A model generated the notes under the pieces. That model did not search any database, had not been told where the DNA came from, and saw only the letters and a list, made by a program, of their open reading frames with translations. Below, piece by piece: positions 50,776 through 59,513 of a DNA stretch of 64,000 bases; position 1 is the first letter of the stretch, and each line of letters opens with the position of its first letter. This DNA comes from DATFXM01 sp035315885 (GTDB lineage Bacteria; Acidobacteriota; Blastocatellia; UBA7656). The stretch spans positions 1 to 64,000 of the forward strand of contig DATFXM010000030.1 of assembly GCA_035315885.1 (NCBI GenBank), written 5' to 3'. Made by a program: the position numbers and the translations under genes.

Positions 50776-52428
50776 CTACGCACCCGGCGGCTTAGTCGAT
50801 TGCGAATCGAACAAGATCTTCGTCCGTTTCATAAACGCGATGAGCACAATAAGCCCCAACGCCACCCACGCCATGAACATGAAGGCGTCCATGTACGCGA
50901 GCGTGAATGCCTGCTGTCTTACCTGTCCGCTGAGCAGTGCGACCGAACGCTTTTGCGCCTCATCCAATCCTGAGGAGTTGGAGCTGACACCGCCGGTGAG
51001 CCAACGCAGACGCTCGTCGGTCAGCCAATCCCCGACCTCAACGTGCAGTCCGATCAAATTCGAGTGAAACTTCTCGCGTACCGCGATGAAATGCCCCATG
51101 AGGGAGCTGCCGGCTTCGCCTCCGAGGATCCTGACGCTGTGAACGAAGCATGAAAAGGTAAGGACATTAAACGGTCGCGAGAGGGCTCCCACCTCCTGCA
51201 GGTACTGGACCATCCCCCCGATTAGGGAGACGAAGGTGAATGAAAGGCCAACCGCGATGACAAGTTGAGAAGTCCAGAAGTTATCCCCCGCCCACGCGCT
51301 GGTAAGCTGTGCGTTGAGCAGGCAAGCCACCGCGACAGTCGCGAATCCAGTGGCCAGCATCAGCCTTTGATCAAGTCGGCGCATCAACCACGCCGCAACG
51401 AGACCGATAACAACCTGCGGGGCGGCTACCCACAGCAACACGCGACCGGTCTCGAGCGGACGATATCCTTGTATCGCACCCAGATATCCCGGAACCAGCA
51501 ATGCAATGGCGAGTATCACGAACCGCAGGCCAAACAACCCGGTATAGAGAATGAGGATGTTTCTCTGTCCGAGGAACGGAATATTCACAAGTGGGTTTGG
51601 CGAGATCCACCGCCGAATTATCGCGGCGAGGATTAGGAACGCAGCGCTGACCAGCATCGCGACAATTACGCCCGAGCCCAACCAGTCCAATCGTTCTCCC
51701 TGATCGAGCACGCCATACAACAGGCTCAAGGCGACACTGGCCCACAGGAAGCCTGCCCAGCTTATGTGTGGCTTCGGCCCGGTTCGCGCCGGAGGGTTCG
51801 GTATTGCCTTGTATATGCACAGGATCATCAACATCGACGCCAGCGGGCCAATCCAGAAGATCCAGCGCCACGATAGATGCTCGTTGAAAAACGCTTGCAG
51901 CGGTACGGCGAGCGAAGTCCCCGCTAGAATGTCCATCGAATAGACACCAATACCGTAAATTGTGAAACGCAGAGGTAGCTGGCGCAGCGCAAAAGTCATC
52001 GTCAACGGGTAGAACGTGCCGGACAATAAACCCGCGATCACCTGCAGAGCCAACAACACTGCGAGGTTCGGTGAGAACGGCGCCAGGAACGAAACCACCG
52101 CATAGATGGGCGCACAAAACAGCAGCACCCGTCTGACTCCCAACAATCCGCCGAGGTAGACCGAGAACGGTCCCATGAACATCAGCCCCATGCTGTAAGT
52201 GGTCGGAATCCAGGACGCCTCGTCCACGCCGAGCCCTAATGCCCCGCGGAGATCAGGCAGCCCGACCGACAGCAGCCGCCCAAACAGCGTGGTGATTCCT
52301 GCGCCGAGGAACACGCCCAGTGTGCCAAGGTAAGGATTCGGCTTGACCTCAAGCCTCCCCTGGAACGGCCGCCATATCGGGAATGAGAGTCCCCGGGGCG
52401 CAACTTGGGTTGTTGCGGTCGAGCTCAC
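50776..52428 (-). CDS. DHA2-family drug:proton antiporter (EmrB-like)
   Basis: A 550-residue, fourteen-helix major-facilitator exporter. DEASWIPTTYSMGLMFMGPFSVYLGGLLGVRRVLLFCAPIY, QVIAGLLSGTFYPLTM and SFTFVSLIGGMVQYLQEVG mark the DHA2 family (EmrB/QacA). Residues 439-502 carry the long loop between helices 13 and 14 seen in EmrB. With the EmrA-like and TolC-like proteins upstream it forms a tripartite efflux pump. Its start overlaps the end of the EmrA gene by four bases. Confidence 0.9.
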   Translation of the reverse strand: MSSTATTQVAPRGLSFPIWRPFQGRLEVKPNPYLGTLGVFLGAGITTLFGRLLSVGLPDLRGALGLGVDEASWIPTTYSMGLMFMGPFSVYLGGLLGVRRVLLFCAPIYAVVSFLAPFSPNLAVLLALQVIAGLLSGTFYPLTMTFALRQLPLRFTIYGIGVYSMDILAGTSLAVPLQAFFNEHLSWRWIFWIGPLASMLMILCIYKAIPNPPARTGPKPHISWAGFLWASVALSLLYGVLDQGERLDWLGSGVIVAMLVSAAFLILAAIIRRWISPNPLVNIPFLGQRNILILYTGLFGLRFVILAIALLVPGYLGAIQGYRPLETGRVLLWVAAPQVVIGLVAAWLMRRLDQRLMLATGFATVAVACLLNAQLTSAWAGDNFWTSQLVIAVGLSFTFVSLIGGMVQYLQEVGALSRPFNVLTFSCFVHSVRILGGEAGSSLMGHFIAVREKFHSNLIGLHVEVGDWLTDERLRWLTGGVSSNSSGLDEAQKRSVALLSGQVRQQAFTLAYMDAFMFMAWVALGLIVLIAFMKRTKILFDSQSTKPPGA

Positions 52429-53819
52429 TGACTGTTCCTCGCGGTTTTGGTGTCGCTATGCTTGCCGGATGCGTTGATCTCGACGATCACCGACATTCCC
52501 GATCTCAGTCGCTTTGCCGATTCCTGGTCGTGGTCAATGAGAATCTTGACTGGTATGCGCTGCACGATCTTGGTGAAGTTGCCGGACGCGTTGTCCGGAG
52601 GGAGCAGGGCAAATTGCGACCCGCTGGCAGGGGAGATCTGTTCGACATGGCCGTTCAGCCTGAGGCCGGGAAATGTATCAACGGTGATCACCGCCGAATC
52701 GCCCTTGGTTATGTTGGTGAGTTGGGTCTCCTTATAGTTAGCCTGAACCCATACATCGCTCTCCACGAGCGAGATCACCTGTGTGCCCGGGCTGACGAGT
52801 TGCCCCACGCGGACTTTGCGTTCTCCTACGACACCGTCTGTCGGAGCGAGAATTCGCGTGTATTCCAGGTTCGTGTTGGCTACCTTGACCGCCTCTTCCT
52901 TCGCCCTCAAGTCAGCCTTGAGTTGTAGTTCCTGCGCGTCGAGCACTCCTCGCTGTCGTTGCTGAGCCTGAAGTTCCGACTCGCGACTGGCCAGTGAGGC
53001 GCGCGCCTGCTGCGCCTGCGCCTTTCTGAGCGCAAGCAGCGCCTTGCTCTTTGACAGGTCGGCTAGTCGGCTTTCCAACGTCGCGGCGTATCGCTGTTCG
53101 TCGGCGGTGACCTGTTCGAATTTCTGCTTAGTCGCAGAGGCAGAGTCCAACAACGCTTCTTGTCGTTTCTTTTCCAACTGCGTTCGCACGACGTCGGCCC
53201 TGGTGCCGTCCACGCTGGCCTCAGCATTCGATATCTCGGCTTTCGCGGCCTCGACGCTGGCGTCTGTCTGAGCGATGTCGGCTTTGGCAGCCTCAACACC
53301 GGCTTCAGCCTGTGCGATTTTTGACTCCTGAAGCGCCTTTTGTTTTGCGTTGTTCACCAGGGTGGCATTGGCCGCTTGCACTGCAGCTTCTGACTGCTCG
53401 ACCTGCGCACGGTAATCCTCGTCCTTGATCTGTACGAGCAGGTCGCCGGCCTTCACGGTTTGATAATCTTCGACCGCAACTTGCGTCACCGTACCGGAGA
53501 CTCTCGTGCTCAGAGGGGTGATGTCAGCTCGCAGGTAGGCGTCATCCGTTTTCTGGCTACCTGTCCTGCCAACCCATGAATTCCAGCTTGAAGTGATGAG
53601 AATAAGGAGCGCCACCGCGATCAATATCACCAGGACTGGAGTGAACCTGCGCAAAGTGCCACGCGGCTTCTTGACCTGTTCGACGTGCGAATCGGAACTC
53701 GCCGCGGCCGCTTTCTCAACCGGTTGACCAGGGGTAGTAGCTGGTTTGGATTGATCCGGGTGCTGATCGGAGATCGCTCCCGATGGCTTGGCGTCTTGTG
53801 TCGTGTTTGGCGTGGGCAT
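52425..53819 (-). CDS. HlyD/EmrA-family membrane fusion protein
   Basis: A 464-residue periplasmic adaptor. A proline/serine-rich N-terminus (about 1-55) is followed by one membrane helix (about 60-78, LVILIAVALLILITSSW), the lipoyl half DAYLRADITPLSTRVSGTVTQVAVEDYQTVKAGDLLVQI, a very long coiled coil (about 130-300, rich in AKAEISNAEASVDGTRAD-like heptads) and the beta-barrel LAPTDGVVGERKVRVGQLVSPGTQVISLVESD. ATG at 53819 has AAGGAG eight bases upstream; an earlier GTG is possible. It connects the EmrB-like exporter to TolC. Confidence 0.9.
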   Translation of the reverse strand: MPTPNTTQDAKPSGAISDQHPDQSKPATTPGQPVEKAAAASSDSHVEQVKKPRGTLRRFTPVLVILIAVALLILITSSWNSWVGRTGSQKTDDAYLRADITPLSTRVSGTVTQVAVEDYQTVKAGDLLVQIKDEDYRAQVEQSEAAVQAANATLVNNAKQKALQESKIAQAEAGVEAAKADIAQTDASVEAAKAEISNAEASVDGTRADVVRTQLEKKRQEALLDSASATKQKFEQVTADEQRYAATLESRLADLSKSKALLALRKAQAQQARASLASRESELQAQQRQRGVLDAQELQLKADLRAKEEAVKVANTNLEYTRILAPTDGVVGERKVRVGQLVSPGTQVISLVESDVWVQANYKETQLTNITKGDSAVITVDTFPGLRLNGHVEQISPASGSQFALLPPDNASGNFTKIVQRIPVKILIDHDQESAKRLRSGMSVIVEINASGKHSDTKTARNSQ

Positions 53820-53839
53820 TCGGTTCACTCCTTCTTGTG

Positions 53840-55183
53840 TCACTTTTCTTCGCCGATCGACTTTTCAAATTCGGCTTTTGCAGTCCAGTAACCGAGAAGC
53901 GCGTCTTGGTATTTGTGATTGGCTTCGGCAAGCGAGGCCTGTGACTGCAGGACATCGGACAACAGGGCTGCGGTCACCTTGTACTTGTTGGCGTTGATGC
54001 GCAGTACTTCACGAGCAGTTTCCTGTCCGAGTTGCGCAACGACCAGGGCCTGGCGGGTCTGTTGGAATTTGCGGAACTTATCGCCCACATCGATCAGGAC
54101 CAGGCTCTCGGCTTCGTGTAAGCCAGTCTTGGCCTGCTCGATGAGTTTCGATTTTTCCGCCATTTGATCTTTCTTTCTTCCCCAATCGAAGATCTCCCAT
54201 TTGACGAGCACACCGATGTTCGCAAAGTTCTGCGGGACGCCGCTGTCGAAATTTCGCAGTGTCACATATCTGAATCCGAGGGTAACATCGGGAATGTATT
54301 CGGACTTTATGATCCGGCGATCTACTTCCGCTTCCTTTATCCTCAGTCGCGCCTCTCTCACTTCGGGACGCTGATCCAGCGCGCGCGCGCGGGCCGAGGC
54401 GAGTTCAAGGTTATAGTCCGTCTGGGTGGGGACGGCGCTTACACTGAAATTCGTTTCCACGTCGCGGCCAAGAAGGTTGTTGAGCTGTTCTTTTTCGGTC
54501 GCGAGTTGGTTCGTAAGGTTGAGGGCATCATACTCGGCCTTCGCCAGGCGTGTTTCCACCTCGAGGCGATCGGATTTCAAGACAACCTGCTGTGCAACGT
54601 AGTCTCCGGTCACACGATCCAGCTCGCGGTAAAGCCTTATGGCTTCAAGCACGCTTTCGAGTGCGCTCTGAGATTGGAGGATCGAGTAGTAGGTTCGCTT
54701 GACGCGATCAACTATGGATTGTCTGACGTGGCGAAGTTTTTCATTGGTTACGTCGCGTGCCAGCTTGCCGTGCTTAATGGTCAGTCCGATGCGGTACTGC
54801 TGCGACAAGGGCTGAGCTATCAGCGAGGTGAAGACGGTTGTCGGTCGCCGCGGAACAGTGAGGGGAGCAAACGAGTCGACGCCGGGGAGAAGGTCGGTTG
54901 TGACAGATTTCAGGTTGATCTCATGCTGAACCATTTGGATTGAGGTGAGCGAGAACAAATTCATTGACGGCAATCGCATCGTGCGAATTGCTGCTAGATT
55001 GTCTTCGGCCTTGCCGACTTCGAGTTCGGCGATCTTCACCAAATGGCTGTCGCTGAGGGCCAGCGAGATTGCCTGGTCTAGCGTAAGCACTTCGCCGGGA
55101 GCCGATCTGTCCCTTTGGCCGAAGGCACTAATTGGGGTCAGTAGCAATATGAACACTGCAAAGTTGGTCTTTGTTCGTCGCAT
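53840..55183 (-). CDS. TolC-family outer-membrane efflux protein
   Basis: A 447-residue outer-membrane channel. A signal peptide ends at ISAFGQ. Two TolC repeats follow: GEVLTLDQAISLALSDSHLVKIAELEVGKAEDNL and the second half LDQRPEVREARLRIKEAEVDRRIIKSEYIPDVTLGFRYVTL, with SQASLAEANHKYQDALLGYWTAKAEFEKSIG at the end. It follows the sigma-54 activator gene by 3 bp and completes the EmrAB-like pump. Confidence 0.92.
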   Translation of the reverse strand: MRRTKTNFAVFILLLTPISAFGQRDRSAPGEVLTLDQAISLALSDSHLVKIAELEVGKAEDNLAAIRTMRLPSMNLFSLTSIQMVQHEINLKSVTTDLLPGVDSFAPLTVPRRPTTVFTSLIAQPLSQQYRIGLTIKHGKLARDVTNEKLRHVRQSIVDRVKRTYYSILQSQSALESVLEAIRLYRELDRVTGDYVAQQVVLKSDRLEVETRLAKAEYDALNLTNQLATEKEQLNNLLGRDVETNFSVSAVPTQTDYNLELASARARALDQRPEVREARLRIKEAEVDRRIIKSEYIPDVTLGFRYVTLRNFDSGVPQNFANIGVLVKWEIFDWGRKKDQMAEKSKLIEQAKTGLHEAESLVLIDVGDKFRKFQQTRQALVVAQLGQETAREVLRINANKYKVTAALLSDVLQSQASLAEANHKYQDALLGYWTAKAEFEKSIGEEK

Positions 55184-55186
55184 GAC

Positions 55187-56281
55187 CTATACCTCTGGTG
55201 TTGGACTAAGAGTCGGTCGAACAATGCCTAACTTTCGCATCCTGAATGTCAGCGTGCTGCGATTGATTCCGAGTCTTTTCGCCGCTCCCTCTGGACCTCC
55301 AATCACCCAACTTGTTTCTTTCAGCACGGTCAGGATGTGGGCCCTCTCCACTTCCTCAAGAGTTCTTGAAGAAGACGAGGACACCCTGATCGAGCGCTGC
55401 ACTTCAAAGACGGCGGGACGCAGCGTTCCGTCAACCGACATAACCACCGCTCGTTCGATCACGTTCTGAAGCTCCCGAACGTTCCCGGGCCAGTCATAGC
55501 TCAGTAGCGCCCTTAATACTTCGGGGGGAAAATCGTCGATCCGCCTGTTTAGTCTCTCGGAGTATTTCCTGGCGAAGTATCTGGCGAGTAAGATGACGTC
55601 TTCACCGCGTTCACGCAGGGCTGGAGCGAAAAGTGGGATGATGTCCAGCCGGTAATAGAGGTCGCTGCGGAACTTGCCACTTTGTACCAACTGGCCGAGG
55701 TCGCGGTTGGTCGCAGCAACGACTCGGACATTCGGTGTGATGGTTCGGCTGCTGCCGAGTCGCTCAAACCCTTGATCCTGCAACACACGCAAAAGCTTCG
55801 GCTGGAGTTCCAGCGGGAGCTCGCCAACCTCGTCCAAAAAGAGAGTGCCATTGTGTGCAAGTTCAAGGCGGCCGACGCGCTGATTGACTGCGCCGGTGAA
55901 TGCCCCACGTTCGTGGCCGAACAGCTCGCTTTCGAACAGGCTAGGCGGGATGGCGGCGCAATTGATTTTGATGAAGTTGTTGTGTCGCCTGGAGCTGAGA
56001 TTGTGAATGGCGTCGGCGATGAGCTCTTTGCCGGTGCCGGTCTCTCCATTGATCAGCACTGTCGAGTCTGTTGGCGCGACGAGCTCTGCCTGGTTGAGCA
56101 TGTTTAGAAGCGCAGGGCTGTTGCCAATAATGTCGTTGAATTGCTGGACCGATCGCACATCCTTGGGCACGTCCGTCTTACTCTTGGCGTCAGAGCCTTG
56201 GCCTGCACTTGCGTCGCGTAAGGAGGGAACGACCCAACTTTGTGGAAGCGAGCCCGTTCGGTTGACTAAGACTGCGCTCAT
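55187..56281 (-). CDS. Sigma-54-dependent transcriptional activator without sensor domain
   Basis: A 364-residue bacterial enhancer-binding protein. Residues 1-48 are short and unrelated to any sensor domain. The AAA+ domain has Walker A GETGTGKE (79-86), the sigma-54 contact GAFTGA (126-131), Walker B TLFLDEVGE (146-154), and RSDLYYRLDIIPLFAPALRERGEDV. Residues about 310-355 are a Fis-type helix-turn-helix of FhlA type (EGAAKRLGINRSTLTFRMRKLGIV). The missing receiver or GAF part is as in PspF, so activity is probably set by its amount or by a partner protein. It is placed directly before the tolC gene and downstream of the type I promoter at 57881-57895, so it probably controls that promoter and itself. 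Confidence 0.93.
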   Translation of the reverse strand: MSAVLVNRTGSLPQSWVVPSLRDASAGQGSDAKSKTDVPKDVRSVQQFNDIIGNSPALLNMLNQAELVAPTDSTVLINGETGTGKELIADAIHNLSSRRHNNFIKINCAAIPPSLFESELFGHERGAFTGAVNQRVGRLELAHNGTLFLDEVGELPLELQPKLLRVLQDQGFERLGSSRTITPNVRVVAATNRDLGQLVQSGKFRSDLYYRLDIIPLFAPALRERGEDVILLARYFARKYSERLNRRIDDFPPEVLRALLSYDWPGNVRELQNVIERAVVMSVDGTLRPAVFEVQRSIRVSSSSSRTLEEVERAHILTVLKETSWVIGGPEGAAKRLGINRSTLTFRMRKLGIVRPTLSPTPEV

Positions 56282-56551
56282 AAGGTGCTATCTCCTTTGC
56301 CTCATAAAGAACGTTTTCGTAATGCTTGTTCTGCTTTCCAGAAACCTCGCATCGCTGTCGACTTCGTGTCTGAGGTGGTGAAGCGGTCGGAGCAAGACCT
56401 CGTCGAGTGCTTCGAGTACGGGGTCCAAGTTCGCTTTGCTTGCTGCGTATTCTCGGAGGATTTCCATCATTTGGTCGCTGCAGCTCGAAGGCCTCCCTGC
56501 CGAGTTTGAAAACGCGGGAAGGGAATTGAGCCGATTCGAAGTCCTCTTCGA
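56282..56551. other. Spacer of 270 bp between the Clp-like and activator genes
   Basis: I see no -24/-12 site and no hairpin with a T run. A possible small frame (56288-56470) lies inside, in the same reading frame as the Clp-like gene upstream. AAAGGAG lies ten bases before the activator ATG. Confidence 0.5.
56288..56470 (-). CDS. Possible small protein, uncertain
   Basis: A 60-residue open frame, MMEILREYAASKANLDPVLE... ending FFMRQRR, not recognised. It ends six bases before the activator ATG, which would fit coupling. No ribosome site stands before its ATG; the frame is open back to the stop codon of the Clp-like gene, so it may be chance. Composition (Leu, Glu, His) is plausible for a helical peptide. 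Confidence 0.25.
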   Translation of the reverse strand: MMEILREYAASKANLDPVLEALDEVLLRPLHHLRHEVDSDARFLESRTSITKTFFMRQRR

Positions 56552-57733
56552 CTATGCTGCGATGCTGTTTCCCGGGGCTGTCCGGGAGTAAGCCGATTGC
56601 AGTGCCGCGGCTGCAAGGCTTGGTTCGCTGTCGTCACGGAAGCACGCCAGTTTCTTGCCGCTGTGATCGAGGTCTAAAACGACTATGTCTCCCAGGCGTA
56701 GTTGCCTCGATGCGGCAAGGTTGGCCAACGGGTGCACCACAAACCGCTCGATGGCGCGCTTCAAGTGGCGAGCGCCGTACCTGTAGTCGGTTCCTTCTCT
56801 GAGAAGAAATTCTTTTGCTTCTATAGTGGCGGTAACCGTGAACCGCTCGCTCGCGCCTTCGTCGATCCTTTGCTGCACCCCCGCGAGCTCCAGGTCGACG
56901 ATGTTGCGCAATTGCTCGGGTCCGAGGCTCCTGAAGACCACCACTTTGTCAATTCGGTTCATGAATTCCGGTGAGAACTTCCGCCTCGCCGCCTCTGCTG
57001 CGGTGCGGTAAATCTTCTGGTCCAATTCTTCCGGAGCCAACTGGTCGCCGCCCGAGGGCGCAAAACCGATTGCGCCATCGACTAACTGGTTCATCTCGCG
57101 AGCTCCCAGGTTCGAGGTCATGAAGATCATGGTCTGCGAGAAGTCCACCTGCCGGTTGTCGCCGAGGGTGAGCGTGGCTTTGTCGAGGATTCCCAACAGG
57201 AGCTGCCAAAGCGCGTCGCTCGCCTTCTCGATCTCATCGAACAGTACCAGGCTGAACGGATTCGTCTCGGTGTGATACTTGTTGAGTCTTTCTTGCGTCA
57301 GCAAGGGCTGCGTTTCGCGATGACCGAGGTAGCCCGGAGGTGAGCCGATGAGCTTGGCGATCTCGTGCGAGTGCTGGAACTCGGCGCAATCAATCTTTAT
57401 GACGGCGTTGCGGGAACCGAAGAGCGCTTCTGCCGCTGCCTCGATTACGTGCGTCTTACCCGTTCCGGTCGGACCGAGAAAGAGCATCGTCCCGATGGGC
57501 TTGTCCGGACTGGTCATCCCTGCCTGGAATACCTGGTACAGCGAAGCGATCTTGCGCACGGCCCGCTCTTGTCCGACAACGCGAGCGCGCAGATCTGCTT
57601 CAAGTTGAGAGGCATGCATGCTCTTGCACTCGGTATCAAGTGCGACCAATCTCTTTGTGTTGACCTTCTTGAACTCTCCGGTCTCGGTGATCGGTTGCGT
57701 CATTGGATTTGAGGTTTGATAAGACATCGTCAT
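56552..57733 (-). CDS. ClpB/ClpA D2-like AAA+ ATPase, single domain
   Basis: A 393-residue protein containing only the second AAA+ domain of Clp/Hsp100 unfoldases. Walker A is GPTGTGKT (87-94), the pore loop is GYLG (134-137), Walker B is SLVLFDEIEKA (Asp166, Glu167), sensor and arginine-finger parts are FMTSNLGAREM and FSPEFMNRIDKVVVFR; the D2 small domain ends with YRYGARHLKRAIERFVVHPLA. The N-domain, D1 and middle coiled coil of ClpB are missing. I see no ClpP-binding loop. It may handle a specific client or regulate the sigma-54 activator encoded next. It begins about 150 bp downstream of a type I sigma-54 promoter. Confidence 0.85.
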   Translation of the reverse strand: MTMSYQTSNPMTQPITETGEFKKVNTKRLVALDTECKSMHASQLEADLRARVVGQERAVRKIASLYQVFQAGMTSPDKPIGTMLFLGPTGTGKTHVIEAAAEALFGSRNAVIKIDCAEFQHSHEIAKLIGSPPGYLGHRETQPLLTQERLNKYHTETNPFSLVLFDEIEKASDALWQLLLGILDKATLTLGDNRQVDFSQTMIFMTSNLGAREMNQLVDGAIGFAPSGGDQLAPEELDQKIYRTAAEAARRKFSPEFMNRIDKVVVFRSLGPEQLRNIVDLELAGVQQRIDEGASERFTVTATIEAKEFLLREGTDYRYGARHLKRAIERFVVHPLANLAASRQLRLGDIVVLDLDHSGKKLACFRDDSEPSLAAAALQSAYSRTAPGNSIAA

Positions 57734-57880
57734 GCCCCTTTCTTTTCATTCGCCCGGCAACTCTCGTCGTCGTTCAACGTGTTCAATCTCAGGTTCTCCG
57801 CTTAGCGCGAACGATCGCGTCGCGTTTCATCAAGCGTTGAATCTTCTTGTCAATCTCACATCGCTCGGTGAATAGAGGAG

Positions 57881-57895
57881 GCAACGTGGGGGCCA
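57881..57895 (-). promoter_or_regulatory. Sigma-54 (-24/-12) promoter, type I, before the Clp-activator-efflux unit
   Basis: Minus strand: CTGGCCCCCACGTTGCC, that is TGGC, seven bases, TTGC. Both invariant pairs (GG, GC) are present at correct spacing. Expected start is near 57870. Confidence 0.75.
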
Positions 57896-57934
57896 GTGCT
57901 AACTTGCTGAAAACATTCGGTGTGGGATCGAGGG

Positions 57935-57953
57935 TTCGCGAATTTCTCGCGAA
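57935..57953 (-). promoter_or_regulatory. Type I enhancer-like inverted repeat (copy B)
   Basis: Minus strand: TTCGCGAGAAATTCGCGAA, a perfect dyad TTCGCGA-GAAAT-TCGCGAA. Its centre is 49 bp from the promoter. An overlapping second dyad, TTCTTGCG-N6-CGCGAGAA, lies just upstream, so two activator dimers might bind side by side. Confidence 0.75.
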
Positions 57954-58116
57954 AGGTCGCAAGAACATCGCCGTTAGTCCTGTCGCCTGAATTTAAGATT
58001 CAGTGAGCGACCACGCTCGAACTCGCGCGAGTCGATGCGTCGATACTATGCAGCTAGATTTGTGGTTCCAGTGTCGAGGTGGGATACCCAGACGCGAGCC
58101 GCATGCCCGTGCAGAG

Positions 58117-58302
58117 CTACCGGCTCGCCCCGAGGTGTCGAAGGATTGTCTCAGCGTGTATGTCTGGTGCCTTGTCGCGTATTTTTTCGATCTCCTTCTT
58201 GCTGAGTCCGCCCGCTGCTTTTATGGATTTCACAGTGCGGATGTATTCGTCCTTTGGTCTCTCGAAGTAAGCTAATAACAATCTGTCAACCTTACTGCTC
58301 AT
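58117..58302 (-). CDS. Small basic protein of unknown function
   Basis: A 61-residue frame, MSSKVDRLLLAYFERPKDEY..., with a mixed acidic/basic helical composition (KKEIEKIRDKAPDIHAETILRHLG). AAAGG stands seven bases before the ATG. It does not match a family I know. Its composition is that of a real protein rather than a shadow frame, and no larger gene overlaps it. It lies alone between the TonB-like gene and the type I promoter of the next unit. Confidence 0.5.
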   Translation of the reverse strand: MSSKVDRLLLAYFERPKDEYIRTVKSIKAAGGLSKKEIEKIRDKAPDIHAETILRHLGASR

Positions 58303-58410
58303 ATATGAACCTTTATGAACCTTTTCTCATTCCACCGTTTCACAGTATACGACGCGCTGGGGAGGCGGTTTAGCTCTCCAGCACGTCCTACGTATTCTCT
58401 ACCTTTGTTG

Positions 58411-59475
58411 TTACAGCAGAGTGAACTTGAACTCGAGCGAGACGCGCACACTTACCGTATGCCCATCTTTCTGCGCCGGAACGAACCGCAATTCTCGTGC
58501 AGCCTCTATAGCCTTCTCATCAAGGCCATATCCGAGCCCGCGGGTGACTCTGATGTCCGATATCGTGCCATTGGCGTTCAGTACCGCAGAAAGTTTTACC
58601 TGTCCCTCGATCTGGGCGCGCCGCGCCTCCTCTGTGTACCCAGGAACGGGACGCGATAGCATCTGCGGACGCGTCGTGACGTTACTAATGGTGAAGACGC
58701 CGTTGTAGTTTACGTCCGCATTCGATCCACTGCCGGGTCCTCCAGAAGCCGTGCCGCCACCACTACCGGTAAGGCCGCGGGCTGCACCATCCGATGCTGA
58801 AGCCCGGGAGGCGGTCTCACTTGTCGGTGAGTTTGAGGTTGGTGTAATTGGTTCCGTAGTTACTGTTTGGTCGGGCGGGCGCGGTGTCGGCTTGGCTTCT
58901 GGGAATTCAGCCTTAGGCTGATCTGTAGATTTGATTGGAGGCGCCAACTGCCCTCTGCCTGTCGTGCCGCCCGCTTCTTTGAGCTGCGGGACGGCTTTTT
59001 TGACAGGCACAGGAGGGGGCGCCAGGAAGGTAATCGCAAGATGCTGCACAGGAGCGGCGTCCGGCGTTACGCGGTGAAAGATACGATACGATACGTAGAT
59101 CCCGGAAAGTGCTAATGTGTAGAAAGCAACGGCAACGGTTATGCCGGCACGCAGTTTTTTTCGTTGCGCGTCGAGGCTGGTGCCGCCTTTGGTAGCCGCA
59201 CTTATGAAAGCAATGGGATCTTGGCGCAGGGCCCGCACAGCCTCTGCCAGCTCGCGGGCAAGTCGGACCGCAAAAGGATCGGCGACGTTCGACTTTAGAA
59301 ACTTTAAATCAGCATAAGCTCGCTCATTGGCCTCTGCATTCGTTTCAAGGGTCGTTTCAAAGGTCTTGGACGAGGGCGCCGACGGCCGATCTTTGTCCTG
59401 CGGGAAAAGGGTGTTAAGAAAGCCCCCTGCCTTCGGCCGTTTCGGTATTACGTTGATGTTATTCAGGGTTTCCAT
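58411..59475 (-). CDS. TonB-like energy transducer with long cytoplasmic head
   Basis: A 354-residue protein. Residues 1-110 are cytoplasmic and unusual for TonB; one membrane helix lies at about 111-132 (ITVAVAFYTLALSGIYVSYRIF); a Pro/Lys/Thr-rich linker and a Gly/Ser-rich stretch (about 150-250) span the periplasm; the last 90 residues are the TonB C-terminal domain (SRPVPGYTEEARRAQIEGQVKLSAVLNANGTISDIRVTRGLGYGLDEKAIEAARELRFVPAQKDG). No ExbB or ExbD is in the window. It might move energy to an outer-membrane receptor or act as a structural protein. It follows the VWA gene by 38 bp. Confidence 0.85.
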   Translation of the reverse strand: METLNNINVIPKRPKAGGFLNTLFPQDKDRPSAPSSKTFETTLETNAEANERAYADLKFLKSNVADPFAVRLARELAEAVRALRQDPIAFISAATKGGTSLDAQRKKLRAGITVAVAFYTLALSGIYVSYRIFHRVTPDAAPVQHLAITFLAPPPVPVKKAVPQLKEAGGTTGRGQLAPPIKSTDQPKAEFPEAKPTPRPPDQTVTTEPITPTSNSPTSETASRASASDGAARGLTGSGGGTASGGPGSGSNADVNYNGVFTISNVTTRPQMLSRPVPGYTEEARRAQIEGQVKLSAVLNANGTISDIRVTRGLGYGLDEKAIEAARELRFVPAQKDGHTVSVRVSLEFKFTLL

Positions 59476-59513
59476 GAATCGTAACCTGACCTTTCGAACT
59501 CGCGCCGCCTTTC

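Larger units (their letters stand above)
57734..58116. other. Intergenic region (about 380 bp) with type I promoter
   Basis: No gene is supported. It contains the sigma-54 promoter at 57881-57895 and the type I site at 57935-57953. Predicted leader of the Clp-like gene is about 135 bases. Confidence 0.7.
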
